Notes: generated by a model from the letters alone, not told the origin. DNA of 64,000 nucleotides from Halopseudomonas pertucinogena (GCF_014646575.1 NZ_BMNN01000001.1:62001-126000); one strand, 5' to 3'. Shown: positions 9,241-20,688, counted from the stretch's first letter. Program-made: numbers and translations.

Positions 9241-10212
9241 TCAGTCGATGATCTCGGCGGCCGAATCCAGCAGCTCCTGGGACAGGGTAACGCCCTGTGC
9301 CTTAGCAGCGGAACGGTTGACGTACAGGCTCAGTTCACCGGTCTTCTCCGGAGCAATGGTGCCCGGATCTTCACCCTGCAGCACACGCACTGCCAGCTTG
9401 CCGGCCTGCACCCCGTGCTGGTAGTAGTCGATACCCAGCGCAGCAATGGCGCCACGCTTGACGCTGTCGGTATCGGAAGCGATCAGCGGCGTCTTGGTGT
9501 CGGTACCGACCTTCACCAGCGACTCGTAGGCAGATACCACGTTGTTGTCGGTGTTGGTGTAGATCACGTCGACCTTGCCGACCAGACTGCGGGCAGCGGA
9601 GCCTACATCGACGGTGCGCGGGGCAGCGGCCTCAACCAGGGTCATGCCCATGGTGGGCAGCAGTTCGCGCAGGCGCTCTACCACCACCACCGAGTTGGCT
9701 TCACCGGGGTTGTAGACCATGCCCACACGCTTGGCATCGGGCAGCACACGCTTGACCAGCTCCATCTGCCGGTCCAGCTCCAGCTCGTCAGACACACCGG
9801 TGACGTTGGTGCCGGACGGCTCCCAGTTGGCGATCAGCTGGGCGGCCACCGGATCGGTCACTGCGGAAAACACCGTCGGTACCGATTTGGTGCTGGCGAC
9901 CACGGCCTGGGAAGAGGGCGTGGCAATGGCAACGATCACATCGGGCCTGTCACCGACAAACTTGCGGGCAATCTGCGCCGCGGTAGCGGTGTTGCCCTGG
10001 GCAGTCTGGTACTGCCACTTCAGCTTGTCGCCGCTGTAGCCGGCCTCTTCCAGCGCCGCACGCACGCCGTCACGGACCGAGTCCAGTGCGGGGTGTTCAA
10101 CAATGGCAGTAACCGCCACCGATTTGGTTTCGGCAGCAGCGTTGGAAAACGGAGTAGCCAGACTCAGTGCCAGAACTCCGAGGGACATCCATTTAGCGAT
10201 CGGTGACTTCAT
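9241..10212 (-). CDS. ABC transporter periplasmic substrate-binding protein (ABC_sub_bind family)
   Basis: 323 residues with a cleavable signal peptide: basic start MKSPIAKW, hydrophobic core, and cleavage probably after SNAAA near residue 27. The mature part is a two-lobed binding protein with the family motifs QTAQGNTATAAQIARKFV and VGMVYNPGEANS. It is the first gene of the importer operon, followed 59 bp later by the permease gene. Relatives bind tryptophan, tyrosine or similar ligands; the ligand here is unproven. The same gene set lies next to valS in P. aeruginosa. Confidence 0.87.
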   Translation of the reverse strand: MKSPIAKWMSLGVLALSLATPFSNAAAETKSVAVTAIVEHPALDSVRDGVRAALEEAGYSGDKLKWQYQTAQGNTATAAQIARKFVGDRPDVIVAIATPSSQAVVASTKSVPTVFSAVTDPVAAQLIANWEPSGTNVTGVSDELELDRQMELVKRVLPDAKRVGMVYNPGEANSVVVVERLRELLPTMGMTLVEAAAPRTVDVGSAARSLVGKVDVIYTNTDNNVVSAYESLVKVGTDTKTPLIASDTDSVKRGAIAALGIDYYQHGVQAGKLAVRVLQGEDPGTIAPEKTGELSLYVNRSAAKAQGVTLSQELLDSAAEIID

Positions 10213-10272
10213 TGTATTTCCTTTGGGCCGGCAGAAGGCCTCGTCTAATTGTTATTGCGTCCGTGTTACTGC

Positions 10273-13122
<2,850 letters not shown>

Positions 13123-13743
13123 GGGTGTTCTGAGTGTCCGGTATCAGGCTGGCGACGTAACAGGGTGCCACGGCGCCGAACAGGAGTCCCGCCCGGCCCG
13201 CTGATCGGTGGGGCTGAAAAGACAGGCAGGCTCCGCGCGCCGTGAGACAGAGTCGCAAAAGGGGCCATTATAGCGAGGTGGGGCGGTGGAGGCATCTTTG
13301 ATTGGTGGATGGGCGGGTTCTGCGGGGACTGATAAGATACCGCCCGGCTTACGGGTGCAAGCCGTGGACTGCTCCGGGTTATGGCCAAGCGCTATTGGTT
13401 GAGCTATGTTGATGACTAAGTAAGTATGAAAATTTTCACGCGCAGAGGGTGGTTTTTGTTCATAAAAGACCAAAGATATCCTGCCCCCCCCCCTGTCTGT
13501 GGCAGAGCGGTAGTTTAGTTGATCAGGCGGTTTTCGCTGATAATAGGCAATGAAAAGACACAGTAAAGCGAGCCGAGGGTAGTGTAGTTAACGGGTTTAA
13601 AATTATGTGTTGTGAGGATGCGATTAGACCGAGCCTTGGTGTTTAGTTTATAGGAGCTTTTGATGGTGCGCAAGAGAGCTCCAGACATTTATATGTGCAG
13701 TATTCCAGCTGAATGTTAGTTTGAAAATGGAAGTTCATAAAAT
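13123..13743. other. Intergenic region between valS and the EcoRI-like genes
   Basis: About 620 bp with no convincing gene. The first ~260 bp is GC-rich and presumably holds the valS leader and promoter. After about 13420 the composition turns AT-rich, matching the restriction-modification genes, so the transferred segment probably begins near here. It contains a run of ten C (13484-13493) and a 12-codon reading frame at 13381. The promoter for the restriction gene is probably in the AT-rich part; I could not assign its boxes. Confidence 0.5.
13381..13419 (+). pseudogene. 12-codon remnant resembling the small ORF at 17357
   Basis: Reads MAKRYWLSYVDD then stop. The pattern MAK-x-Y/C-x-L-x-YVD matches the start of the 52-codon frame at 17357 (MAKACYLNYVDR), and the DNA shares ATGGCCAAG and CTATGTTGAT. 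No ribosome site is visible. It may be the broken start of the same unknown small gene, which would put pieces of one element on both sides of the restriction-modification genes. The match is short and could be chance. Confidence 0.3.
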
Positions 13744-14580
13744 ATGTATAGAAAGAAGCAGTCAAGTAGGTTGACGAGTCAGCACAAGTTGTCTCAGGGG
13801 GTGGTTGGTATATTTGGTGAGAATGCAAAATTGCATGATCTCACGGTTGGTAAGATTTCAAGATTAGTTATGAAGGAACTCGCGAGCGAGTTTCCTAAGT
13901 TATCTTTTAGACATAGAGAGAGTATAAGGAAATCTGAGATAAATGAAGCGTTAAAGAAAGTTGATCCCGAGCTGGGCCAAACTTTGTTCGTTTCAAACTC
14001 TAGCATTAAGCCGGATGGCGGAGTGGTAGAGGTTAAAGACGACAACGGTGAGTGGAGAGTTGTGTTGGTAACGGAGGCAAAAAATCAAGGAAAAGATGTG
14101 GAGAACATATTAAAAGGGGTGTTGGTTGGTAAGAATAGTGACCAAGACTTGATGGCCGCCGGAAATGCGATAGAAAGATCGCATAAAAACATTTCAGAAA
14201 TTGCTAATTTGATGTTGTCGGAAAGCTACTTCCCGTATGTTTTGTTCCTTGAGGGCTCTAATTTTTTGACTGAAACAATCTCAGTTGCTAGGCCTGACGG
14301 AAGAGTTGTAACGCTTGATTGCAATTCAGGGATGTTGAATAGACTGGACAGATTGACTGCGGCTAACTATGGGATGCCAATAAACAAGAATCTATGTGTA
14401 AATAAGTTTGTGAAGCATAAAGATAAAGCGATTATGCTGCAGGCAGCTTCAATATACTCGCAAGGGTACGGTAAAAGGTGGGACGCCGAAGATATGTTTG
14501 AAGTTATGGTTGACGTTGCTAAAACCTCCCTTAGAGCGCTTGGTAGTGATCTGTTTAATCAAATCACATCTAAAGAATAG
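13744..14580 (+). CDS. EcoRI-family type II restriction endonuclease (predicted GAATTC)
   Basis: 278 residues, essentially the length of R.EcoRI (277), and collinear with it from the first residues (KKQSxRLTxQHKLSQGV). The PD-ExK catalytic residues occupy the EcoRI positions: D91 in IKPDGG, E111 and K113 in TEAKNQGKD. The recognition residues N141, E144 and R145 (AGNAIERSHKN) and R200 and R203 (NRLDRLTAANYGMP) are also in place. From this I infer cleavage at GAATTC. The DNA is AT-rich with AT-ending codons, unlike the chromosome on either side. The methylase gene follows 40 bp later. The EcoRI sequence was recalled from memory, not searched. Confidence 0.95.
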   Translation: MYRKKQSSRLTSQHKLSQGVVGIFGENAKLHDLTVGKISRLVMKELASEFPKLSFRHRESIRKSEINEALKKVDPELGQTLFVSNSSIKPDGGVVEVKDDNGEWRVVLVTEAKNQGKDVENILKGVLVGKNSDQDLMAAGNAIERSHKNISEIANLMLSESYFPYVLFLEGSNFLTETISVARPDGRVVTLDCNSGMLNRLDRLTAANYGMPINKNLCVNKFVKHKDKAIMLQAASIYSQGYGKRWDAEDMFEVMVDVAKTSLRALGSDLFNQITSKE

Positions 14581-14620
14581 CTTGGAGGTAATAAGGTTTG
14601 TGGACCAAGGCGAGTGATTA

Positions 14621-15595
14621 ATGGCTAGGCAAGCAACCAATGAATTGCTGAGAAAAGCGAAAAAGTCAAAGAGTGACGAGTTTTACACTCAGCTCTGTGA
14701 CATCGAAAGTGAGCTGCAGCATTACAAGTCTCACTTTAAAGATAAAGTTGTTTTTTGTAATTGCGATGATCCAAGGGTGAGCAATTTTTTTAGATATTTC
14801 GCTAATAATTTTGAGGAATTAGGGTTAAAGAAGATAATCACATCATGCTACAGAGAGCAGTCAGGCGATTTGTTTAAGGAGTCGAACGAAGAGCGTGGTT
14901 TTTTCTTTGAATATACAAATACTGATGAGGAAAAAAGTCAGATAAGCTCTCCTGAGGTGGCTTATTTTAAGGGTGATGGGGATTTCAGAAGTCCAGAGAG
15001 TATTGAGCTTCTGAAGCAGGCAGATATAGTCGTGACCAATCCACCATTCTCACTGTTTAGAGAGTATGTTGATCAGCTGGTTAAGTTTGACAAGAAGTTT
15101 TTGATAATTGGAAATGTTAATGCGATAACTTATAAGGAAATTTTTAAGCTAATCGCAGAGAATAAAGCGTGGTTAGGAATCAATTTGGGAAGAGGTGTTT
15201 CTGGCTTTATCGTCCCCGAGCACTATGAGCTTTACGGTACAGAAGCCCGTATTGATGAACAAGGGAATAGAATAGTTTCTCCGAACAATTGTTTGTGGCT
15301 AACGAATTTGGATACCTCCATGCGTCACGAAGATATTGTTCTGACAAAAAGATATTACGGCAACGAAAGCAAATACTTAAAGTATGACAACTATGATGGG
15401 ATTAATATTGATAGGACGAAAGATATACCTTTGGATTACAAGGGCGCTATGGGTGTGCCAATAACATTTTTGCATAAGTTCAACCCTGATCAGTTTGAGA
15501 TAATAAAGTTCAGGAAGGGGGATGATGAAAAGGATTTGTCAATAAACGGCAAGTGCCCCTATTTCAGGATACTTATAAAAAATAAGCGCATCTAA
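14621..15595 (+). CDS. EcoRI-family adenine-N6 DNA methyltransferase (predicted GAATTC)
   Basis: 324 residues against 326 in M.EcoRI and collinear throughout, opening MAR-x-ATN-x-LL-x-KAKKSKSDEFYTQ. The catalytic motif IV is NPPF in VVTNPPFSLF near residue 142, typical of N6-adenine enzymes. Blocks such as GRGVSGFIVPEHYELYGTEA and SINGKCPYFRILIKNKR are nearly identical to M.EcoRI as I remember it. It would protect the host by methylating the second A of GAATTC. The C-terminus lacks the last two residues of M.EcoRI, a trivial difference. The gene order R then M, with a short gap and no controller gene, matches EcoRI. AT-rich like its partner. Confidence 0.95.
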   Translation: MARQATNELLRKAKKSKSDEFYTQLCDIESELQHYKSHFKDKVVFCNCDDPRVSNFFRYFANNFEELGLKKIITSCYREQSGDLFKESNEERGFFFEYTNTDEEKSQISSPEVAYFKGDGDFRSPESIELLKQADIVVTNPPFSLFREYVDQLVKFDKKFLIIGNVNAITYKEIFKLIAENKAWLGINLGRGVSGFIVPEHYELYGTEARIDEQGNRIVSPNNCLWLTNLDTSMRHEDIVLTKRYYGNESKYLKYDNYDGINIDRTKDIPLDYKGAMGVPITFLHKFNPDQFEIIKFRKGDDEKDLSINGKCPYFRILIKNKRI

Positions 15596-15919
15596 GTACA
15601 GTAAGCCTCATAAATCTTTGCAGCAAGACTGCTGATGTGGACTTATGCCTCGATTCGAGCGCGAATAGGTGGATCATAAAAGGCGGTCGCAGGAAGAAGG
15701 ACCTGGAGTCCACAAGCACGCTCTGCTCGAAAAAAACAGGTCGCGTTATGCAGCCTGGCTGCGCTATGGGAGTGTTGCCCAGCCCGAGGTACAACCGGTG
15801 AGGTGTTGTCAGGGTCGTATACCCTGTCGTGGGCATGGGTGCTATTACTGCTTCAGCAGTATTAGCCTGGTGTAACTATCGCTGCGCAAACTGGTTTCGG
15901 TTTGAATCGCCCCTGGTTT
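15596..15919. other. Non-coding stretch between the methylase gene and the IS3 element
   Basis: About 325 bp of mixed composition. Frames on both strands (for example the complement of 15573-15836) match nothing I recognise and have no start signals. A short hairpin CTGCTTCAGCAG lies near 15848. It may be debris of an older mobile element that came with or after the restriction-modification genes. Confidence 0.35.
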
Positions 15920-15964
15920 TGTAGACACCTCCAGGCCTTATACTGAAGGCACCTAGGAGGACGC

Positions 15965-16243
15965 ATGAGCCGAGTACGATACACCGAAGAATTCAAGATC
16001 GAAGCCGTTAAACAGGTGGTAAACCGAGGTTACCGGGTTGCTGATGTGGCTATCCGACTGGGGATTTCCAGTCATAGCCTGTACCAGTGGATAAAGCTTC
16101 ACTCCAAGCCCGCCGAAACGCGCCAACAGGATGCTGACTTGCAGGCCGAGAACCGTCGATTGAAGGCAGAACTGAAGCGCGTGTCAGAAGAGCGAGATAT
16201 TTTAAAAAAGGCCACCGCGTACTTCGCCAGAGAGTCCGACTGA
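15965..16243 (+). CDS. IS3-family transposase OrfA
   Basis: 92 residues with a helix-turn-helix (residues ~8-45: YTEEFKIEAVKQV to HSLYQWIK) followed by a leucine-zipper-like coiled coil (residues ~55-85). OrfA binds the inverted repeats and forms the fusion transposase with OrfB. The ribosome site AGGAGG is 5 bp before ATG 15965. A run AAAAAAG at 16204-16210 inside the frame is a standard -1 slippery site; slipping there opens directly into the OrfB frame. Confidence 0.9.
   Translation: MSRVRYTEEFKIEAVKQVVNRGYRVADVAIRLGISSHSLYQWIKLHSKPAETRQQDADLQAENRRLKAELKRVSEERDILKKATAYFARESD
16204..16210 (+). promoter_or_regulatory. Programmed -1 frameshift site in the IS3 transposase gene
   Basis: The heptamer A-AAA-AAG is in register with OrfA codons. 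Reading one base back after it continues GHRVLRQRVRLRYAFIEAH and runs into OrfB in frame, giving the OrfAB fusion transposase expected for IS3 elements. No downstream pseudoknot was checked. Confidence 0.75.
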
Positions 16244-16299
16244 GGTACGCGTTCATTGAAGCTCATTCGGATCAGTGTCCGGTACGTCGGCTGTGCAGG

Positions 16300-17115
16300 G
16301 TGATGTCTGTTCATCCAAGTGGTTATTACGCCTGGTGCCAGAACAAGCTGTCGCAGCGTGATCAGGAAGACCAACGTCTTCTCGGCCGGATAAAACACGC
16401 GTGGCTGGAAAGCGGCGGGGTGTATGGGTACCGCAAGATCCATCAGGATTTGCGTGAAGAAGGCGTTCGCTGCGGTAAGCATCGAGTCGCCCGCCTCATG
16501 CGTAGCGAAGGGCTGCGGTCCCAGACCGGCTATCGACGCCGTCCAGGGCACTACAGTGGCAAACCGGCGGTTGTTTCCCCCAATCATCTTGATAGACAGT
16601 TTGACGCGCCTGCACCCAATGTGGCCTGGGTTACCGATATCACCTACATCCGCACCTATGAAGGCTGGCTCTACCTGGCAGTCGTTATCGATCTGTTCTC
16701 TCGGCAGGTTGTCGGCTGGTCGATGAAACCCCGGATGGCTTCCGATCTGGCGTTGGACGCGCTCTTGGCTGCCGTGTGGCGACGAAAGCCGTCAGGCCAG
16801 GTCATGGTTCATTCTGATCAGGGGAGCCAGTTCAGCAGCAGTGACTGGCAAAGCTTCTTGAAAGCAAATCGTCTTGTAGGAAGCATGAGCCGGCGTGGCA
16901 ACTGCCATGATAATGCTGTGGCCGAAAGCTTCTTTCAGCTTCTCAAACGTGAGCGAATTAAACGGCAGATATACCCAACACGGGAGGCTGCCAGGCGCGA
17001 TGTGTTCAATTACATCGAAATGTTTTATAACCCGAGACGGCGCTATGGCACGACCGACAACCTGTCGCCGGTCGAATATGAACGTCGCTATTTCCAGAGC
17101 CTGACGGGTGTCTAG
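16300..17115 (+). CDS. IS3-family transposase OrfB (DDE integrase domain)
   Basis: 271 residues from ATG 16300, though the natural product is mostly the OrfAB fusion by -1 frameshifting at 16204-16210. It has an HTH_21 region near the N-terminus (VYGYRKIHQDLREEG) and the rve catalytic core. The DDE residues are visible: D in VTDITYIRT, D in VHSDQGSQFSS and E in NCHDNAVAESFF. It ends with SPVEYERRYF, typical of IS3 OrfB. The frame is intact, so the element may be active. Confidence 0.92.
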   Translation: MMSVHPSGYYAWCQNKLSQRDQEDQRLLGRIKHAWLESGGVYGYRKIHQDLREEGVRCGKHRVARLMRSEGLRSQTGYRRRPGHYSGKPAVVSPNHLDRQFDAPAPNVAWVTDITYIRTYEGWLYLAVVIDLFSRQVVGWSMKPRMASDLALDALLAAVWRRKPSGQVMVHSDQGSQFSSSDWQSFLKANRLVGSMSRRGNCHDNAVAESFFQLLKRERIKRQIYPTREAARRDVFNYIEMFYNPRRRYGTTDNLSPVEYERRYFQSLTGV

Positions 17116-17260
17116 AGTACTCGGGGCAGTTCGATGGCACTGCAACAGACATTAGTCAAAATCACCAAGCAAAGAGCCATAGCGATTTTCCCACAGGGTG
17201 CGGTGTGGCGGTAACCGCTAATGTATATATGTTCATCTGATCCTGGCTTTACTCGCCCCA

Positions 17261-17324
17261 TGCATTCTCTTTTCCTGCGCCCTAGACAAGGCACAGCGGA
17301 TGCCAGCGGTCGCTGACCGCGCAT
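17261..17324 (+). pseudogene. Broken fragment of a ligase-associated exonuclease gene
   Basis: In frame it reads CILFSCALDKAQRMPAVADR, against CILFTYALGKAQRVLAALTA encoded at 28562-28622 in the intact gene. The DNA is roughly 70-75% identical by eye over about 62 bp, in the same orientation. No flanking homology is evident. It looks like a diverged leftover of another copy of that gene, abutting the IS3 element. Confidence 0.6.
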
Positions 17325-17356
17325 CCGCTGCTGGCTAGCGAGTCCGAACAACCTGA

Positions 17357-17515
17357 ATGGCCAAGGCCTGTTATTTAAACTATGTTGATCGCTGTCTCTA
17401 CCGGACCGGCTTCAGCGGGGTTGATATTTGGCGTCGGTTACTGGAGCACGCTACCGAAGATGGACGCCCTGACCTTGGTAGGGAAGTTGCAGCGCGATCT
17501 CGATTGAGCCGGTAA
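17357..17515 (+). CDS. Possible small ORF of unknown function
   Basis: 52 codons starting MAKACYLNYVDR and ending SRLSR. I do not recognise it. Its first residues resemble the 12-codon remnant at 13381. No strong ribosome site precedes the ATG. Its moderately basic C-terminus could equally be chance, so it may not be a gene. Confidence 0.25.
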   Translation: MAKACYLNYVDRCLYRTGFSGVDIWRRLLEHATEDGRPDLGREVAARSRLSR

Positions 17516-17682
17516 TTGGTCCAGCAGAGCACGGCCGTGATCGCGGCTTCGTACCAAGGAAGAAAAGTTATACTGCTGAGAAGTACGGGATGCTGTAAGT
17601 CGTCTTAGGTCGCGCGGTTGAACATTAGTTATGCCGACGCTGTGCGCCGGGTGCGTCTATTTTACTCAAGATAGGTGATGTA

Positions 17683-18513
17683 ATGGATACTATTGAAAGC
17701 TACGTTAGAAGTTTTTCGGAGTCTTGGATATCACCATATGTTCCGTTGCTAGGGCTGGTTTTACTTTGTTCCGGTTTTATGTATGTCCGCGCGAGGGCTG
17801 GTTCTACTTTGTTTTTACACGAGAGAATTTGGCGATTTTTGAGCGGGCAAATCACATTCGCAAATCAGGATATTAATGAGGCGTGGAGAAAAACAGTAGA
17901 GTATGAAAGTTTTAAGTTTAAAACGGGGATACGATTTCCGAGCTACGCAAAGATAGAAGAAACTATGTGGTGGTTGAACTATCATAAAGTCGGTCTTGAA
18001 GAGTTGATTTTAGTTAGAAGTTACTTTGATTCAAAAAATGTCAGGCTGCGAAGTCCCTGCCTGGGTTGCTTTGTATTTTCTCTGGCTTTAGCGGGAGTTT
18101 TTCTCATTGCATCAATGATTCTGGTTATTGTTTTTTCCTTTCCCGCCGCGCTTTTAACGATAAAGGATACGGGTACCGTGATGTGGGTTCAGCAAGATCA
18201 AAATAAGGCGCGGTCATGGAACGGGTTTTCTTGGGTTGTCGACAAGGAATCTTGTGGAAGCTCAGAGTATTTAATTGCGCTTTCTGACCAAGATGGCGCG
18301 GTGGTTTGCGAGATTTTAAATGAGGGTGGGGTGGATGAGTATTTGGATAAAGTTATTAATCAGCAAAGGACGGTGGGCTACCTGCTATTTTTTATCATTT
18401 TTTTGTCTATCATTTTTGTTATAAGGTTGCATAGGGTTGCAGAATATGCAAAAAAAATATCCGAGAGAGTCGATTCCGGTGAAAGTAGGCAATTGGAAAT
18501 AGAAGGCTTATGA
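17683..18513 (+). CDS. AT-rich membrane protein of unknown function
   Basis: 276 residues with three likely membrane segments: about 19-35 (VPLLGLVLLCSGFMYV), 128-157 (CFVFSLALAGVFLIASMIL) and 231-248 (LLFFIIFLSIIFVI). Between the second and third lies a ~70-residue domain with a Cys pair and aromatic residues (MWVQQDQNKARSWNGFSWV), probably outside the membrane. I do not recognise the family. The codon use is AT-rich like the restriction-modification genes and unlike the chromosome, so it is probably acquired. It stands alone between two insertion sequences. Confidence 0.6.
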   Translation: MDTIESYVRSFSESWISPYVPLLGLVLLCSGFMYVRARAGSTLFLHERIWRFLSGQITFANQDINEAWRKTVEYESFKFKTGIRFPSYAKIEETMWWLNYHKVGLEELILVRSYFDSKNVRLRSPCLGCFVFSLALAGVFLIASMILVIVFSFPAALLTIKDTGTVMWVQQDQNKARSWNGFSWVVDKESCGSSEYLIALSDQDGAVVCEILNEGGVDEYLDKVINQQRTVGYLLFFIIFLSIIFVIRLHRVAEYAKKISERVDSGESRQLEIEGL

Positions 18514-18620
18514 ATGGCTGCTGACTTGCGACGTCCAACCCTGTTCTCAATTTTTTATTTTCACTGCGGCTCATGGAAGTGGCGGCCGAGCGGCTGCATG
18601 TTAACGGACTATATTAAATG
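18514..18620. other. Short spacer before the direct repeat and IS66
   Basis: About 107 bp, AT-rich in its first part, with no gene. It separates the membrane-protein gene from the repeat at 18621. Confidence 0.4.
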
Positions 18621-18645
18621 TAACGATGCCCCGCCTCGATTGTCC
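18621..18645 (+). repeat. Partial copy of the sequence preceding the exonuclease gene
   Basis: These 25 bases match 27991-28015 at 21 positions, including an unbroken run of 17 (CCCCGCCTCGATTGTCC), in the same orientation. The copy at 27991 lies about 50 bp before the exonuclease start. Here the match stops exactly where the IS66 left end begins, so the IS seems to have inserted into, or deleted up to, a second copy of that region. Confidence 0.65.
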
Positions 18646-18686
18646 GTATGCGCTCCATAAACCCCACCTTCCAGCAGGGCTACTGA

Positions 18687-20225
18687 TCAGTAACTATTGA
18701 CCTGTCCGCAGTTCCACGGCAGCAGTGCTTCGTAGTCAGCGGTGGTCGTGGCCAGCGGCAGGTGCTCCAGCACGTGGCGCAACCAGGCATAGGGTTCCTG
18801 CCCGTTGGCCTTGGCCGTTTCGATCAGGCTGTAGAGCAGCGCGCTGGCACGGGCGCCCTTGGATGTGTCGCTGAACAGCCAGTTTTTGCGACCGATGACG
18901 AACGGGCGGATGGCACGTTCGGCTGGGTTGTTGTCGATCGGCAGGTGGCCGCCTTCCAGGTAGCGGATCAGCCTGGACCAGTTGTTGGACAGGTAGCTGA
19001 TAGCCTTACCCAGCGCACTCTGCGGTGTGATGTGCGGCTGTGTCTTGTCCAGCCAGCTTTTCAGTTGCTGCAGGATCGGCTCGCTTTTTTGCTGCCTGAT
19101 TTGCCGGCGCATGCTGTCGTCCGCATGCTTGCCCTCACGCTCTACGCCATACAGTTTGTTGATCAGGTTCAAGGCCATGTCGGCACGGCCGGTCTTGCCC
19201 CTGGGTTGAGCCTTTTGCGCCTCAATGAACTTGCGTCGAGCATGGGCCCAGCATCCCAGACGCTCAACGCCTTCCACAGCAGCGATGCCGTTGTAACCGG
19301 CATAATCATCCGTCATCAGGTAGCCCTGATAGCCTGCGAGCAGGCGCAATGGCACTTCCTGAGCTCGACTGGTGGTGTAGTCAAACAGGATCACCGGGTG
19401 GCCCGGTGGGCCACCGGTCTGCACCCACATCCAGGATTGGCTGGTCGGGTCTCGCCCCGCCTCGTTGAGCACCTTCAACCGGGTTTCATCGCAGTGGATC
19501 ACCGAGCTATCGAGCAGCCGGTCACGCATCAGGTTCACCAGCGGTTGCAGGTGGTCGCTGCACTGAATGACCCAGCGGGCCAGCGCATTGCGCGGGATCG
19601 AGACGCCATGGCGTTGCAGTACTTTCTCGAAGCGGTGCAGCGGTAACCCATCGGCATACTTGGTGGTCAGCAGCATGGCCAGCACACTGGGACTGGCCAT
19701 GCTCTTTTCGATCAGTTGGGCCGGCCTGTCGGCGGTAACCGGCGCTGTTTCACAGCCCTTGCAAGCATAAACTTTGCGGATATGCCGGATAACCCGGATC
19801 TGCATCGGGATGATCTCCAGCTGTTCGCTGGTTTCTTCACCGATGGCCTGCTTGCGGCAACCACAGTCACAGGTCAGCTCGTGCTCGGGCAGCTCATGCA
19901 TCACCTCGACACGCGGCAGCTCGGCAGGCAGTGGTTTGCGCTTGCCGCGCTTCTTGGCAGGCTCCGGTGCTACGATCTCTTCATCCTCTGCCGTTGGCGA
20001 TGCCTCAGCCAGATTTTCTGCCTCGTTGAACATGCCCAGCTGCGGCGAGTTCGGGTCAGTACTCTGCTCCGACTTGCGCCCGAACAGGCGCTGACGCAGG
20101 AGGCTGACCTGCTCCTGCAGTTGCGCAATGGTGTTCTGATCCGCCTGGCGATCAACAACCGCATCGCGCAGCATTTGCTTGAGCAAGTCGGGGTCGTTCG
20201 GCAGGGGATCAGGCAGTGAAATCAT
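18687..20225 (-). CDS. IS66-family transposase TnpC
   Basis: 512 residues, full length. It has an N-terminal coiled coil (~residues 20-55), a zinc-finger-like region with CDCGC and CKGC, then the IS66 catalytic domain. Likely acidic residues are in [24 protein letters not shown] and [18 protein letters not shown]. The frame is intact and ends with an IS66 C-terminal domain (WNCGQV near the stop). It is preceded by tnpB on the same strand with a 19-bp gap. Confidence 0.93.
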   Translation of the reverse strand: MISLPDPLPNDPDLLKQMLRDAVVDRQADQNTIAQLQEQVSLLRQRLFGRKSEQSTDPNSPQLGMFNEAENLAEASPTAEDEEIVAPEPAKKRGKRKPLPAELPRVEVMHELPEHELTCDCGCRKQAIGEETSEQLEIIPMQIRVIRHIRKVYACKGCETAPVTADRPAQLIEKSMASPSVLAMLLTTKYADGLPLHRFEKVLQRHGVSIPRNALARWVIQCSDHLQPLVNLMRDRLLDSSVIHCDETRLKVLNEAGRDPTSQSWMWVQTGGPPGHPVILFDYTTSRAQEVPLRLLAGYQGYLMTDDYAGYNGIAAVEGVERLGCWAHARRKFIEAQKAQPRGKTGRADMALNLINKLYGVEREGKHADDSMRRQIRQQKSEPILQQLKSWLDKTQPHITPQSALGKAISYLSNNWSRLIRYLEGGHLPIDNNPAERAIRPFVIGRKNWLFSDTSKGARASALLYSLIETAKANGQEPYAWLRHVLEHLPLATTTADYEALLPWNCGQVNSY

Positions 20226-20244
20226 GCTGTGGATTATACCAGTG

Positions 20245-20604
20245 TCAGGCTACATAACGCGGCCTCAATACCTTGTGCGGACGGTCGCGCCACAGGTCAA
20301 AACCGTCCAGCATCCAGTTCAGCTCCTCGGCGGTCAGCTCGATGGCATCATCGCGGATATCTGGCGGTGCTTTGAAGCGCTCGGCCTCCAGGCGCTTGAG
20401 CCAGAGGCAGAAGCCGTTGCGTTCCCAGTACAGGATCTTTACCCGGTTGCGGGCCCGATTCAGGAACACAAACAGTACGGGGTCGAACACGGCGGCCTTG
20501 ATGTCCAGCTCGACCAGGGCTGACAGGCCGTCAATGGACTTTCTGAAGTCCACCGGCTTGGGGTACAGGTAGACTTTTTTCACTTTGGCGCCCGGACGCA
20601 TCAT
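20245..20604 (-). CDS. IS66 accessory protein TnpB (Orf2)
   Basis: 119 residues, matching the IS66 Orf2 family: [22 protein letters not shown] near the start and [25 protein letters not shown] in the middle. It is required with TnpC for IS66 transposition, though its biochemical role is unclear. Starting at ATG 20604 gives a short basic leader before [10 protein letters not shown]; internal starts are possible. No tnpA lies upstream before the inverted repeat at 20665-20688. Confidence 0.9.
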   Translation of the reverse strand: MMRPGAKVKKVYLYPKPVDFRKSIDGLSALVELDIKAAVFDPVLFVFLNRARNRVKILYWERNGFCLWLKRLEAERFKAPPDIRDDAIELTAEELNWMLDGFDLWRDRPHKVLRPRYVA

Positions 20605-20688
20605 GCGGAAAACCTCCAGAGGGTATACGGAAGGTCAGCATGGCGCGGACAGAACTTTGATTGTAGGTGGGGTTTATGGAGCGCTTAC

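Larger units (their letters stand above)
15920..17116 (+). mobile_element. IS3-family insertion sequence (about 1.2 kb)
   Basis: Two overlapping transposase frames lie between imperfect terminal inverted repeats. The left end is TGTAGACACCTCCAGGC from 15920; the right end, read inward from 17116, is TCTAGACACCCGTCAGGC. The right end lacks the usual terminal CA, so the outermost bases are uncertain. I see no flanking 3-4 bp duplication, which suggests an old or rearranged insertion. The element lies directly after the restriction-modification genes and before a fragment of the exonuclease gene. Confidence 0.8.
17117..17682. other. Mosaic spacer after the IS3 element
   Basis: About 565 bp without a clear gene. 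It holds a fragment similar to the exonuclease gene (17261-17324) and a 52-codon frame (17357-17515). The last ~60 bp is AT-rich and leads into the membrane-protein gene with GATAGGTGATGTA before its ATG. No attC-like or tRNA-like structure convinced me. Confidence 0.4.
18646..20688 (-). mobile_element. IS66-family insertion sequence with tnpB and tnpC
   Basis: The 2043-bp element is bounded by 24-bp inverted repeats, 18646-18669 and 20665-20688, differing at one base (left GTATGCGCTCC..., right read inward GTAAGCGCTCC...). These are typical IS66 ends. It carries tnpB and tnpC but no tnpA. The 8-bp flanks (GATTGTCC and GTCTGGTT) do not match, so the usual target duplication is absent. This suggests a rearrangement at one end after insertion. 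Confidence 0.88.

Noticed and set aside
15916-17120. Target-site duplication around the IS3 element
   Set aside because: The bases outside the two ends (TTT and GTA) do not match.
17600-17640. Integron attC-like site before the orphan membrane-protein gene
   Set aside because: GTTGAAC and GTTATGC look core-like, but the required inverse core RYYYAAC and the paired arms are missing, and no integrase or further sites are present.
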